Positions 15,942-25,337 of a DNA stretch of 64,000 nucleotides are shown one piece after another. This stretch comes from Cryobacterium lactosi (GTDB taxonomy: Bacteria; Actinomycetota; Actinomycetes; Actinomycetales; Microbacteriaceae). Below the pieces are notes generated by a model, which worked only from the letters and a program-made list of their open reading frames with translations, searched no databases and was not told the origin of the DNA. The position numbers and the translations under genes are program-made. The DNA lies in NCBI RefSeq assembly GCF_004403945.1, contig NZ_SOHM01000030.1, positions 62,001-126,000 on the forward strand. Reading direction: 5' to 3'. The stretch's first letter is position 1, and each line of letters begins with the position of its first letter.

Positions 15942-17657
15942 ATGACCACCCTTCATCCCCGCCTAGGCGTACCCGGCCCTCCCGAATCCACCCTGGAGTC
16001 CGTGGTGCCGCCCGAGGCCATGCACCGAATTCCCGCCCACCGAGTGACCACCGACCCGCGGCAGGGCCGGCCAGCGCCCACCGGTCACGCCCATTCGCCA
16101 TCCTTGGTGATGCTGGTGCTGATCGCCACCGTCGGCATCCTGGCCTACGCGAACTTCCTGCTCAACCCGGCCAGCCGTGGTGACTGGCTGCCGTATTCGT
16201 TGGTCATCGCGGCCGAGTCGATCCTGATCTTCCAGGCGCTGCTGTCGATGTGGACAATCCTGTCCGGGTCGAGCGACCCGCGGGAGTTCAATGTGCACCA
16301 GGCCCAGGCGACCCTGATCCACTCTCGATCCCTCGTCAGGGACGGTCTGATGGACCAGCCGGAGCGGTGGCCCCTGCACCTGGGCGACCAGCCCGCGACG
16401 GTCGATGTGTTCGTCACGACCTATGGCGAGGACATCGACGTGATCCGGACGACCGTGACCGCGGTACGCGCGATGCATGGCGAGCACCTCACCTGGGTGC
16501 TCGATGACGGCCGTTCGGACGCGGTGCGTGATCTGGCCGCCGAGTTGGGCGTGCGTTACCTCCGGCGGCTGAGTTCGAACGGCGCCAAGGCGGGCAACGT
16601 CAACCATGCGCTCACCGCGAGCACAGCGGAGTACTTCGTGATCTTCGACGCGGACTTCGTGCCCAAACCTGAGTTCCTGCTCGAGACCCTGCCGTTCTTC
16701 ATCGATGACAGGGTCTCCTTCGTGCAGACCCCGCAGGCCTACAGCAACCTGCACAACGTCATCTCCCGCGGCGCCGGCTACATGCAGGCCGTCTTCTACA
16801 GATTCATCCAGCCCGGCCGCAACCGGTTCAACGCGGCGTTCTGCGTGGGCACCAATGTGGTCTTCCGTCGGGACGCCATCAACGACATCGGCGGCATGTA
16901 CACCGACTCCAAGTCCGAAGATGTCTGGACATCACTCAAGTTGCACGAGCGCGGCTGGAAGTCCATCTACATCCCCACCGTGCTGGCAACCGGTCACGCG
17001 CCGGACACCGTGGAGGCCTACACGAAGCAGCAACTGCGCTGGGCCACGGGTGGCTTCGAGATCCTGCTGCACAGCAACCCGCTCAGCCCTCGGCGCCGCC
17101 TCACCTTCGACCAGCGGCTGCAGTACCTGGTGACCGCATCCTTCTACCTCACCGGGATCGCTCCGCTGTTGCTCCTGTTGGTGCCGCCGTTGGAGATCTA
17201 CCTGGACCTGCGACCGATGAACCTCTCGACGACGGTGGTGACCTGGTTGCTGTACTACGCGGGCTTCTACCTGATGCAGGTGCTGCTGGCGTTCTACACG
17301 ATGGGATCGTTCCGCTGGGAGACACTGATGCTCGCCACGGCGTCCTTCCCCATCTACGTGGCGGCGTTGGTCAACGTGCTGGTCGGCAAGGAACAGCACT
17401 GGAGCGCCACCGGCAACACGTCCAGGGTGAGGTCACCGTTCAACTTCATGATCCCGCAGGTGCTGTTCTTCGTGTTCCTCCTGCTCACATCGGTGGTGGG
17501 GGTGTGGCGTGACCTGGTTATCGGCACCCTCACCCTGGCCACGGCATGGAACGTGACCAACACGCTCATCCTCGGCACCTTCGTGGGCACGGCTCTGCAC
17601 GAGTCGTACCGCGCCGGTCGTGCCCGTGCCCTGACCCGAAAGATGGTGACCTCATGA
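15942..17657 (+). CDS. Processive family 2 glycosyltransferase (cellulose/curdlan synthase-like)
   Basis: 571-residue inner-membrane synthase. Two helices precede the catalytic domain (about residues 50-105) and several follow it (about 395-560). All processive GT2 motifs are present: Asp188-Asp189 (VLDDG), Asp236 and Asp238 (FDADF), Asp327 (SEDVW) and QQLRW (363-367), plus FCVGTN at the acceptor site. The length is that of a bare synthase without the PilZ domain of BcsA, so c-di-GMP control through PilZ is unlikely. The polymer is not fixed by sequence; the GH81 glucanase in the same operon suggests a beta-1,3-glucan. The stop overlaps the next gene (ATGA). Confidence 0.88.
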   Translation: MTTLHPRLGVPGPPESTLESVVPPEAMHRIPAHRVTTDPRQGRPAPTGHAHSPSLVMLVLIATVGILAYANFLLNPASRGDWLPYSLVIAAESILIFQALLSMWTILSGSSDPREFNVHQAQATLIHSRSLVRDGLMDQPERWPLHLGDQPATVDVFVTTYGEDIDVIRTTVTAVRAMHGEHLTWVLDDGRSDAVRDLAAELGVRYLRRLSSNGAKAGNVNHALTASTAEYFVIFDADFVPKPEFLLETLPFFIDDRVSFVQTPQAYSNLHNVISRGAGYMQAVFYRFIQPGRNRFNAAFCVGTNVVFRRDAINDIGGMYTDSKSEDVWTSLKLHERGWKSIYIPTVLATGHAPDTVEAYTKQQLRWATGGFEILLHSNPLSPRRRLTFDQRLQYLVTASFYLTGIAPLLLLLVPPLEIYLDLRPMNLSTTVVTWLLYYAGFYLMQVLLAFYTMGSFRWETLMLATASFPIYVAALVNVLVGKEQHWSATGNTSRVRSPFNFMIPQVLFFVFLLLTSVVGVWRDLVIGTLTLATAWNVTNTLILGTFVGTALHESYRAGRARALTRKMVTS

Positions 17658-18385
17658 CCTGGGCCAATCGGTTCAAGCTCCTCATCGGACTCGTCGCCGT
17701 CGTCGGCATCGTCGCGGTCCTCACACTGGTGTTCAACCAGCGGCAGGCCCAGGTGATGAGCGCCTCCGCGTCGATCCAGGCAGCGGAGTACCCGGTGGGT
17801 TCCGACTACGGCGGAACGGTGCTCGATCGGCTCGTCGACGATGGCGACCACGTTCGGGCCGGGCAAGCCCTGTTCACCCTGCAGAGCCCCACCCTGCAAG
17901 CGGACCTTGCCGAAGGACTGGTCACGGTCGACAGCGTGGCCTACTCGGTGGCCGACGACGGGGTGCTCACCCTGACCGCCTCCGTCGACGGCACCCTCAC
18001 CGACATCACCACCGAACGCGGTTCCTTCGTGCAGGCCGGCCAGGTGCTCGCGGTCATCGACAAGACCGGGTCCCTGTTCGTGTCGGCCGACTTCGTGCTC
18101 ACCAGCGGCGACTATGCGCGGATCGAACCCGGTGCCGCCGTCGACATCGTGCTGCCCAACCAGACCAGGGTGGCCGGCACGATGGACACCCTGGACGTGC
18201 AGACGGCCGACGGTCAGGCCGAAACCACAGCCAGGGTCGTGAGCCCGGATCTGGTCGACGGCGCCGCGGACGGTCTCATGGCACCCGGCACGCCGGTGAC
18301 GGCCACGATCGAGCTACGCGACGACGGTCTCCTCGCCGGCGCCAGCGACGGCCTGTTCAGTTTCCTGCGGACGATCGGGCTGTGA
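17654..18385 (+). CDS. HlyD/Alg44-like single-pass membrane protein with biotinyl-lipoyl-like domain
   Basis: 243 residues. One transmembrane helix (about 10-27) is followed by an outward-facing HlyD-type region: a first half-barrel (YPVGSDYGGTVLDRLVDDGDHVRAGQ, key glycines and VRAGQ), a second lipoyl-like motif (SVDGTLTDI...FVQAGQVLAVI) and a beta-barrel with GAAVDIVLPNQ. Similar proteins (Alg44, membrane-fusion proteins) partner polysaccharide synthases. ATG 17654 overlaps the glycosyltransferase stop, and its own stop overlaps the GH81 start. I infer it guides the nascent polymer through the envelope; this Gram-positive has no outer membrane, so it would act on the outer face of the membrane. 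Confidence 0.82.
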   Translation: MTWANRFKLLIGLVAVVGIVAVLTLVFNQRQAQVMSASASIQAAEYPVGSDYGGTVLDRLVDDGDHVRAGQALFTLQSPTLQADLAEGLVTVDSVAYSVADDGVLTLTASVDGTLTDITTERGSFVQAGQVLAVIDKTGSLFVSADFVLTSGDYARIEPGAAVDIVLPNQTRVAGTMDTLDVQTADGQAETTARVVSPDLVDGAADGLMAPGTPVTATIELRDDGLLAGASDGLFSFLRTIGL

Positions 18386-20448
18386 CGGTGCTGAGCATCA
18401 GACGCACACCCGCCGTGGCCGCTGCATTCGTGATCGCCGTCGCGCTGGCCGCGTGCACCACGACGGATGTCGCCGGCCCGGCCGACCGCGGAGCGGTGAC
18501 GTCCGGCGCCGCCATCTTCCCCAGCGCCGAGGTCGCACCTCTCGTCGACGCGGTGCCCCACACGACTGTGAAGCCGCTGCCGGTGGCGCGCCTGGCCGAT
18601 GGGCTCATTCCCCCGACCAACCGGTGGTTCTCCGGACTGGTGTTCGGCGAGCAGTCGATGCCGGTGTTCCCCCTGCCACTGTCATTCCAACTGACCGACA
18701 CCGGATTCGCCTTCGGGTTGCCGACCATATCTGCAGACCCCACCGTGATCAGGGGCGGCTTCGCCGGGCAGATCGGCGTGCGGGTCGACGCCGCCCAGGA
18801 CCGCCTGGAGCAGCAGGTGACCGCCTACGACGAGGCGTCCGTCACCATCGGCCAGTTCGTCGACGGCGCCGCGGTCGGCCGCACTGTGATCGCAGAGGGC
18901 TCACCGTTCGTGTCGTTCACGGCCACGGCCGAGGTGGCCCTGGCCATGCCGACGGCCTTCGCCGAGGCCCAGGGCGCGGCCGGCGGGGCGTGGACTGTCG
19001 ACGTGGCCGGCGACACCTACGGGCTGGTGAGCGACGGAACGCTCGCCGACGGCACCGATCTGACGCTCGCAGCGGGCCAGTCCGCGACCTGGTTCGCCCT
19101 GCCGGACGGCGGTGATCAGGATGCCTTCGTCGAGGCGGCCACGCACCCGGTCAGCGGCACCCGCCTCGAGTACAGCTCGGACGCCGATTCCGCGACCACG
19201 ACCATCCACTACGACACCGACGACGGCGGCGACACCCTCATCGCCGTGATGCCGCACCAACAGGAGGGTCGTGCCGGGAAGCCGGCCTGCGCCGCGGGGG
19301 AGTACCGGAGCATCTATGGCACTCTGACGGTGTGCCAGGGGCCGACGCTGGACTGGTCGGTGCCCACTGTCACGCCCAGCGGCGCCCTGGACCTCGCGGC
19401 CCTCGGCGGCGACGACCGCGAACGGCTGGCCGACCAGGTGCGGGCGGATGTGGCCGGCACCACCACCTTCGCCGCCGACACCTACTTCGGTGGCAAGTCG
19501 CTCTACCGGGCCGCCAACCTGCTCGAGGTGGCCCGGCAGGTGGGCGCCGATGACGCGGTGACTGCCCTGACGGACCGCCTCAGTGCAGCCCTCGACGACT
19601 GGATGGACCCCGACGGCTGTGCGGTGCGCACCGAGCGCTGCTTCGTCTACGACCCCGACGCCCGGGGACTGGTGGGCCTGGCGACATCGTTCGGCTCGGA
19701 GGAATTCAACGACCACCACTTCCACTACGGCTACTTCTTGTATGCCGCGGCGGTGGTCGCGGCCGAGAACCCCGACCTGGCCGGGCGCTGGGCCCCTGTG
19801 CTCAACCTGCTCGCCGCCGACCTGGCCACCAGCGGCGGCAGCGACTACTTTCCCGACCGTCGGGTGTTCGACGCCTACGCCGGGCACTCCTGGGCCAGCG
19901 GCACCTCGCCGTTCGGTGACGGCAACAACCAGGAGTCCAGCTCGGAGGCCGTGACGGCGTGGAACGGGTTGGCCTTGTGGGCCGACGTGAGCTCGCAGGC
20001 GGGCCTGGCGACCGAGGCCGGCTGGATGCTCTCCAACGAGGCCGCCTCCTCCCTCGCCTACTGGACCGACTTCGACCTGGCCGACCCGGTCTACGCGGGC
20101 TTCGACCACACCGTCACCTCGCTGGTCTGGGGCGGCAAACGCGACTACGCCACCTGGTTCAGCGCCGAGCCGAGCGCCATGCTCGGCATCCTGGTGCTGC
20201 CGATGAGCCCGGTCGCGGACTACCTCGGCGGTGACCCCGACAGGGTTCAGGCCAACCTGGGCGAGGCCCTACCCGGATCGACCTATGACGTGATGTTCGG
20301 CGATTACCTGCTGATGTACTCGGCGTTGCAGGGCCGGGAAGCGGCATCCGCAGCCCTGGACGCCGCCAAAGGGCTGCCGGAGGCACGGATCGACGACGGT
20401 AACAGCCGCGCCTACCTGCTGGCCTGGCTGATGCAGCACGCCGCCTGA
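18382..20448 (+). CDS. GH81 endo-beta-1,3-glucanase, lipoprotein
   Basis: 688 residues. A signal peptide with lipobox ALAAC (Cys25) predicts a lipoprotein on the outer face of the membrane. The glycoside hydrolase family 81 signature is clear: NRWFSGLVFG near the N terminus, EFNDHHFHYGYF with Asp444 as likely acid, and GNNQESSSEA with Glu518 and Glu522. Their spacing matches the known GH81 active site. GH81 enzymes cut beta-1,3-glucans such as laminarin and curdlan. GTG 18382 overlaps the previous stop (GTGA). By analogy with BcsZ in cellulose operons it may trim or release the polymer made by the upstream synthase; a role in feeding on fungal or algal glucan is the alternative. Confidence 0.88.
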   Translation: MTVLSIRRTPAVAAAFVIAVALAACTTTDVAGPADRGAVTSGAAIFPSAEVAPLVDAVPHTTVKPLPVARLADGLIPPTNRWFSGLVFGEQSMPVFPLPLSFQLTDTGFAFGLPTISADPTVIRGGFAGQIGVRVDAAQDRLEQQVTAYDEASVTIGQFVDGAAVGRTVIAEGSPFVSFTATAEVALAMPTAFAEAQGAAGGAWTVDVAGDTYGLVSDGTLADGTDLTLAAGQSATWFALPDGGDQDAFVEAATHPVSGTRLEYSSDADSATTTIHYDTDDGGDTLIAVMPHQQEGRAGKPACAAGEYRSIYGTLTVCQGPTLDWSVPTVTPSGALDLAALGGDDRERLADQVRADVAGTTTFAADTYFGGKSLYRAANLLEVARQVGADDAVTALTDRLSAALDDWMDPDGCAVRTERCFVYDPDARGLVGLATSFGSEEFNDHHFHYGYFLYAAAVVAAENPDLAGRWAPVLNLLAADLATSGGSDYFPDRRVFDAYAGHSWASGTSPFGDGNNQESSSEAVTAWNGLALWADVSSQAGLATEAGWMLSNEAASSLAYWTDFDLADPVYAGFDHTVTSLVWGGKRDYATWFSAEPSAMLGILVLPMSPVADYLGGDPDRVQANLGEALPGSTYDVMFGDYLLMYSALQGREAASAALDAAKGLPEARIDDGNSRAYLLAWLMQHAA

Positions 20449-20518
20449 CCAGGGTGTCGGCTCCGTCCGGCTGGCCGGTGCAGGTGCCCACCAGCCGGAT
20501 AGGGGAGGATTGGGGATC

Positions 20519-23017
20519 ATGGCAACCCTCACCGCCCTCCCGCACGTCACCGATCCCGACCAGCTTTTCGAGGCCTTCGAGGGCTGGGCAGCGGATGCGG
20601 GCTTGCGCCTCTACCCGGCGCAGGAGGAAGCAGTCATCGAGATCGTGTCGGGGGCGCACCTCATCCTCTCCACCCCCACCGGCACCGGCAAGTCGCTCGT
20701 GGCCGTCGGTGCGCACTTCGCCGCTCTCTCGGCCGGCAAGCGCACCTTCTACACCGCCCCGATCAAGGCGTTGGTGAGCGAGAAGTTCTTCGCGCTGGTG
20801 GAGATCTTCGGCGCCGAGAACGTGGGCATGATGACCGGTGACTCGTCGGTCAACTCCGACGCCCCGATCATCTGCTGCACCGCCGAGATCCTCGCCAACC
20901 TGGCGCTGCGAAACGGCGAGGACACCCCGGTCGACCAGGTCGTGATGGACGAGTTCCACTTCTACTCCGACCCCGACCGCGGCTGGGCCTGGCAGGTGCC
21001 GCTGCTGCTGCTGCCGCGCGTGCAGTTCATCCTCATGTCGGCCACCCTGGGCGACGTCACCGACATCGCCGCGGACCTGTCCCGGCGCACCAACCGCGAC
21101 ACCGCCGTCGTCACCGGTGTCGAGCGCCCCGTGCCGTTGCACTACTTCTACGAGACCACCCCGGTGCACGAGACCGTCGAGGACCTGCTCAAGACCGGCC
21201 AGGCGCCCGTGTACATCGTGCACTTCGCGCAGGCCGCCGCGCTCGAACGCGCCCAGGCGCTCTCCAGCGTGAAGGTGGTCACCAAGGAGCAGAAGGAGGC
21301 CATCGCCGAGCTCATCGGCGAATTCAGGTTCACCACCAGCTTCGGCAAGACCCTCTCCCGGCTGATCCGGATGGGCATCGGCGTGCACCACGCCGGCATG
21401 CTGCCCAAGTACCGCCGGCTGGTGGAGCAGCTCGCCCAGCGCGGCCTGCTGCGGGTGATCTGCGGCACCGACACCCTCGGCGTGGGCATCAACGTGCCCA
21501 TCCGCAGCGTGCTGTTCACCGCCCTGACCAAGTACGACGGCGTGAAGATGCGCCAGCTCAACGCCCGCGAGTTCCACCAGATCGCCGGCCGGGCGGGCCG
21601 GGCCGGCTTCGACACCGCCGGCACCGTGATGGTGCAGGCGCCCGACCACGAGACCGAGAACCTCAAGGCCATCGAGAAGGCCGGCGACGACCCCAAGAAG
21701 CGGCGCAAGATCGTGCGCAAGCGCGCCCCGGAGGGCTTCGTCTCCTGGGGGGAGCCGTCGTTCCGCCGGCTCGTCGACGCCGAACCGGAGACCCTCACCT
21801 CGAGCATGCAGATGACCAGCGCCATGCTGATCAACGTGATCGCCCGCGGCGGCGACGCCTACGCCAACGTGTACTCGCTGGTGTTCGACAACCACGAGCC
21901 GTGGAAGCGTCAACTCGCCCACGCCCGCCGCGCCCTGGGCATCTACAAGACCCTGCGCGCGGCCGGGATCGTGGAGCAGGGTGCGGACGGCAGCATCCGT
22001 CTCACTGTTGACCTGCAGGCGAACTTCGCGCTCAACCAGCCGCTGTCGCCATTCGCCTTGGCTGCGTTCGACCTGCTGGATATCGAGGCGCCCACCTACG
22101 CGCTGGACATGATCTCGGTTCTCGAGTCCACTCTCGACGACCCGCGCCCGGTGCTGATGGGCCAGCAGTTCGCCGCCCGCGGCGAGGCCGTGAACGCCAT
22201 GAAGAGCGAGGGCATCGAGTACGACCAGCGCATGGAGCTGCTCGAGGAGATCACCTGGCCCAAACCCCTGGACGAGCTGCTCAGCTACGCATTCGAGACC
22301 TACAAGCAGTCCCAGCCCTGGATCGCCGACTTCCCGCTGCGGCCCAAGACCGTGGTGCGCGACATGTACGAACGCGCCATGTCGTTCGGCGAGTTCGTGG
22401 CCTACTACAAGCTCGCCCGCAGCGAGGGTGTGGTGCTGCGCTACCTCTCGGATGCCTACCGGGCCGCCCGGCAGACCATCCCGGACGAAGCCAAGACCGA
22501 GGACCTGCTCGACCTGATCGAGTGGCTCGGCGAGCTCGTGCGGCAGGTGGACTCCAGCCTGCTCGACGAGTGGGAGGAACTCATCCACCCCGACCTGGCC
22601 GCACACGAGGCCACCGCGCACGCCGTGGTGCCGCCCGCGCCGCACCGGCTCACCACCAACACCCGGGCGTTCCGGATCCTGGTGCGCAACGAACTCTTCC
22701 GCAGGGTGCAGCTGGCCGCGCTGGAGAACTACGACGCGCTGGGCGACCTCGACCGCGACAGCGGCTTCGGGGCGGATGCCTGGGCCGACGCCATGGACGG
22801 CTACTTCGCCGAGCACGACGAGTTGCTGGCCGGGGCGAACGCGCGCGGCGCCGGGCTGCTCATCCTCGACGAGGGCGCCACGGTGTGGACTGCCAGGCAG
22901 ATCTTCGACGACCCGGCCGGCGATCACGACTGGGGCATCAGCGCCCGGATCGACCTCGCCGAGTCCGACGAGCTGGGCATCCCGGCCCTGACCGTGACCG
23001 GAATCAACCGGCTCTAG
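20519..23017 (+). CDS. DEAD/DEAH-box helicase with DUF3516 C-terminal domain
   Basis: 832 residues. Superfamily 2 helicase core in residues 30-400: Walker A STPTGTGKS, APIKALVSEK (Ia), DEFHFY (DExH, motif II), SATLG (III), and HHAGMLPKYRR through QIAGRAGRAG (VI). This is the Ski2-like arrangement. The C-terminal half is DUF3516, a domain found in actinobacterial helicases of this type. It probably acts on RNA or structured nucleic acid in the cytoplasm; no specific substrate is known. Start ATG 20519 is set by GGGGA just upstream; TTG 20510 is the only alternative. The gene stands apart from the glucan operon. Confidence 0.87.
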   Translation: MATLTALPHVTDPDQLFEAFEGWAADAGLRLYPAQEEAVIEIVSGAHLILSTPTGTGKSLVAVGAHFAALSAGKRTFYTAPIKALVSEKFFALVEIFGAENVGMMTGDSSVNSDAPIICCTAEILANLALRNGEDTPVDQVVMDEFHFYSDPDRGWAWQVPLLLLPRVQFILMSATLGDVTDIAADLSRRTNRDTAVVTGVERPVPLHYFYETTPVHETVEDLLKTGQAPVYIVHFAQAAALERAQALSSVKVVTKEQKEAIAELIGEFRFTTSFGKTLSRLIRMGIGVHHAGMLPKYRRLVEQLAQRGLLRVICGTDTLGVGINVPIRSVLFTALTKYDGVKMRQLNAREFHQIAGRAGRAGFDTAGTVMVQAPDHETENLKAIEKAGDDPKKRRKIVRKRAPEGFVSWGEPSFRRLVDAEPETLTSSMQMTSAMLINVIARGGDAYANVYSLVFDNHEPWKRQLAHARRALGIYKTLRAAGIVEQGADGSIRLTVDLQANFALNQPLSPFALAAFDLLDIEAPTYALDMISVLESTLDDPRPVLMGQQFAARGEAVNAMKSEGIEYDQRMELLEEITWPKPLDELLSYAFETYKQSQPWIADFPLRPKTVVRDMYERAMSFGEFVAYYKLARSEGVVLRYLSDAYRAARQTIPDEAKTEDLLDLIEWLGELVRQVDSSLLDEWEELIHPDLAAHEATAHAVVPPAPHRLTTNTRAFRILVRNELFRRVQLAALENYDALGDLDRDSGFGADAWADAMDGYFAEHDELLAGANARGAGLLILDEGATVWTARQIFDDPAGDHDWGISARIDLAESDELGIPALTVTGINRL

Positions 23018-23047
23018 CTTCCCGCCCTCGGCAGAAAAGGACCTCGG

Positions 23048-23530
23048 ATGGATGCACCCAAGAAGCGACTGGCCGTTCGCACGGATGTCCTCGACGCCGT
23101 GGATCACGGCCTGCTCGGGTTGCTGCGCTCCAATTCGCGGCTGTCGAACGCCGCCCTGGCCGCCTCGGTGGGCATCGCCGCGTCCACCTGCCTCGAGCGG
23201 GTGCGGTCCCTGGTGACCCGCGGCGTGATCCGCCGGTTCACCGTGGATGTCGACCCGGCCGCGCTGGGCCTGGGCGTGCAGGCGTTGATCAGCATCAACA
23301 TCCACTCCGGCGCCCGGTCGCAGATCACGCCGTTCGCCACCCGCATCCGCGACCTGCCCGAGGTGGTGCAGTTCTTCTTCGTGGGCGGCAACGAAGATTT
23401 CCTGTTGCACGTGGCCGTGCAGGACACGGCAGGCCTGCGTCGTTTCGTGGTCGACAATCTCTCGGCCGACCCTGTCGTGGCGGCCACCCGCACCAGCGTC
23501 ATCTTCGACCACGTGACGCCGCCGCTCTAG
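23048..23530 (+). CDS. Lrp/AsnC family transcriptional regulator
   Basis: 160 residues: an N-terminal winged helix-turn-helix (NAALAASVGIAASTCLERVRSL, residues 36-57) and a C-terminal RAM (AsnC) ligand-binding domain with GNEDFLLHVAVQD. Such proteins form octamers and sense amino acids or related metabolites. AAAAGGA lies 8 bases before the ATG. It sits 30 bases downstream of the helicase on the same strand, so could be co-transcribed, but it has no obvious amino-acid gene next to it. Regulated targets cannot be named. Confidence 0.9.
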   Translation: MDAPKKRLAVRTDVLDAVDHGLLGLLRSNSRLSNAALAASVGIAASTCLERVRSLVTRGVIRRFTVDVDPAALGLGVQALISINIHSGARSQITPFATRIRDLPEVVQFFFVGGNEDFLLHVAVQDTAGLRRFVVDNLSADPVVAATRTSVIFDHVTPPL

Positions 23531-23541
23531 CCGGAAGGGCG

Positions 23542-23547
23542 TAACCT
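23542..23547 (+). promoter_or_regulatory. Putative -10 box before the Gfo/Idh/MocA gene
   Basis: TAACCT, 6 bases before ATG 23554. GGAAGGG at 23532-23538 lies too far upstream to be an ideal Shine-Dalgarno. Confidence 0.4.
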
Positions 23548-23553
23548 CGGGCC

Positions 23554-24735
23554 ATGGCCAATTCAGATATTCAGCCGGAATCCCCGATCAACACGCCGAA
23601 GCCGGCTCCCAAGCCCGGCCCGCGACCCGGACCGGGCCCGCAGCACGGCGCCCGGGCGGATGCGCGACCGGCCCCGACTGTCGCCGGCCCCACGGCAGCC
23701 AGGCTGACCGGGCCGATCCGCGCGGCCGTGATCGGCTACGGGCTCTCCGGCCGGGTCTTCCACGCGCCGTTCCTCGCGGCCAACCCCGACTTCTCGCTCG
23801 AGGCCATCGTGACCGGCGACCCGGAGCGCGGCGCCCGGGCCACCGAAAGCTACCCCGACGTGCGGATCGTGCCCACGGCGGAGGCGCTGTTCGCTCAGGC
23901 GGCCGACCTCGACGTCGTGGTCATCGGCACCCCGCCGGACACCCACGTGGCCCTGGCCAACGCGGCCCTGGACGCGGGCCTGGCCGTCGTCATCGACAAG
24001 CCGTTCGCGGTGGATTCCGAGCAAGGCTGGGCGTTGCTGAACCGGGCCGAGAGCCTGGGACTGCCGCTGACGGTGTTCCAGAACCGGCGCTGGGACGGCG
24101 ATTTCCTCACTCTGCAGGCCCTCCTGGCCGACGATGCCCTCGGCGACGTCTACAGGTTCGAGTCCAGATTCGAGTTCTTCAAGCCGGGGACCCCGCGCAG
24201 CTGGAAGGCCGGCGCGACGCCGGCCGCGGGCGGCGGCGTGCTGTACGACCTCGGCGCCCACCTGATCGACCAGGCCGTGCTCCTGTTCGGCCCGGTCGAC
24301 GACTTCACCGCCGAGCTGTCCACCCGCCGGCCCGGCGGCGCCGCCGACGACGACTCCTTCGTGTCTCTCCACCACGGGTCGGGGGTGCGCTCGCACCTGT
24401 GGGTGAGCTCCTTCGCCGCCCAGGCCGGACCACGGTTCCGGGTGCTCGGCTCGGCCGCCGGCTACACCAAGTGGGGCGTCGACGGACAGGAAGCAGCCAT
24501 CCAGGCCGGCAACCTGCCCAGCGACGCCGACTTCGGACTCGAGCCGGAAGCCACCTGGGGTCGGCTCGGAGCGGACGGGGCCAGCCAGGTGGTGCCGACC
24601 CAGCGCGGACACTACGCGGCCTTCTACGAGGGCCTGGCCGACGCCCTGCTCCGCGGTGCTCCGCTGCCGGTGAACGCCGTCGACTCGGCGCACACCATCG
24701 AACTGATCGAACGGATTCACGCCTCGGTGCGGTGA
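23554..24735 (+). CDS. Gfo/Idh/MocA family oxidoreductase
   Basis: 393 residues. After a disordered Pro/Lys-rich N terminus of about 50 residues, the Rossmann domain begins with VIGYGLSGRVFHAPF and includes VIDKPFAV, the family's EKP-type motif with Asp in place of Glu. The C-terminal alpha/beta domain has the GGGVLYDLGAHLIDQ helix, with the conserved His at its end. Members reduce or oxidise sugars and related substrates with NAD(P). The N-terminal extension is unusual; the family normally starts at the Rossmann strand. No downstream in-frame ATG exists before the fold, so I keep ATG 23554. Substrate unknown. Confidence 0.88.
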   Translation: MANSDIQPESPINTPKPAPKPGPRPGPGPQHGARADARPAPTVAGPTAARLTGPIRAAVIGYGLSGRVFHAPFLAANPDFSLEAIVTGDPERGARATESYPDVRIVPTAEALFAQAADLDVVVIGTPPDTHVALANAALDAGLAVVIDKPFAVDSEQGWALLNRAESLGLPLTVFQNRRWDGDFLTLQALLADDALGDVYRFESRFEFFKPGTPRSWKAGATPAAGGGVLYDLGAHLIDQAVLLFGPVDDFTAELSTRRPGGAADDDSFVSLHHGSGVRSHLWVSSFAAQAGPRFRVLGSAAGYTKWGVDGQEAAIQAGNLPSDADFGLEPEATWGRLGADGASQVVPTQRGHYAAFYEGLADALLRGAPLPVNAVDSAHTIELIERIHASVR

Positions 24736-24743
24736 GGCGGGGA

Positions 24744-25178
24744 TCAGCCCGTTGTGGTCCAGTCGAGGTTGATGACCTGACGCAGGTAGATGTTCTCGCC
24801 GAGCCCGGACACCTTCGGGTTCATCCGTAGCAGCTGCTGCATCGGCAGATCGAACCGCTGGGCGATGTCGAAGAACGAGTCGCCCTCGATCACGGTGTAG
24901 CTGATCGGTTCGCCAGCGCCGTTGTACTCAGGTGCGGCCTGGGCGCCGGGAATCGCACCGTTGTCGACAGCGGGGCCCTCCGGGATGGGCTCGGCCGGCA
25001 CATCGGGGTTCGGAACGGGCTCCGGCGCGGGCGCCTCCGCCACCGGTTCCTGTGTCGGGGCCGGGGTGGGCGTCGCTGTGGGGGTGGGAGTGGGCGTCGG
25101 GGTGATCACGATCGTCTGGGTGACCACCGGAGCAGGCGCCGCGGCGCAGCCGGCCAGGACCAGCCCGCCGGAGAGCAC
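24744..25178 (-). CDS. LysM-domain lipoprotein (start uncertain)
   Basis: From GTG 25178 the protein has 144 residues: lipobox VLAGC at residue 11, a Pro/Thr repeat (PTPTPTPTATPTP), a Pro-rich acidic spacer and a C-terminal LysM domain (SYTVIEGDSFFDIAQRF) that binds peptidoglycan. The signal peptide from this start is too short and has no basic residues. The frame stays open upstream to a stop 33 codons away and encodes RTGRAIALAAV, a normal signal-peptide start, but has no ATG, GTG or TTG. An ATC codon at 25259, preceded at 6 bases by GGGGG, is a possible rare start and would give 171 residues. It ends 8 bases from the convergent oxidoreductase. Confidence 0.75.
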   Translation of the reverse strand: MLSGGLVLAGCAAAPAPVVTQTIVITPTPTPTPTATPTPAPTQEPVAEAPAPEPVPNPDVPAEPIPEGPAVDNGAIPGAQAAPEYNGAGEPISYTVIEGDSFFDIAQRFDLPMQQLLRMNPKVSGLGENIYLRQVINLDWTTTG

Positions 25179-25337
25179 GGCGGCCAGCGCGATCGCGCGT
25201 CCGGTGCGAAAGAATGCGGTGCGCGGCTGTGCCGGCAGGTTGTGGCTGAGATTGTCGATGGTGTACCCCCGGGAACCTAGCTTAGGTCAGGGATTTGGCC
25301 GGGGGCACCCCGCCGGTGTGCCCACTGCGGGGGAGGG

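Noticed and set aside
20467..20498. Terminator after the GH81 gene
   Set aside because: An 8-bp stem with a 16-base loop and no T-run; too weak to call.
20159..23512. A 1117-residue open frame on the minus strand across the helicase gene
   Set aside because: Composition (His, Asp, Gly, Arg-rich with no domain) is that of the antisense shadow of a high-GC gene; the plus-strand helicase is complete.
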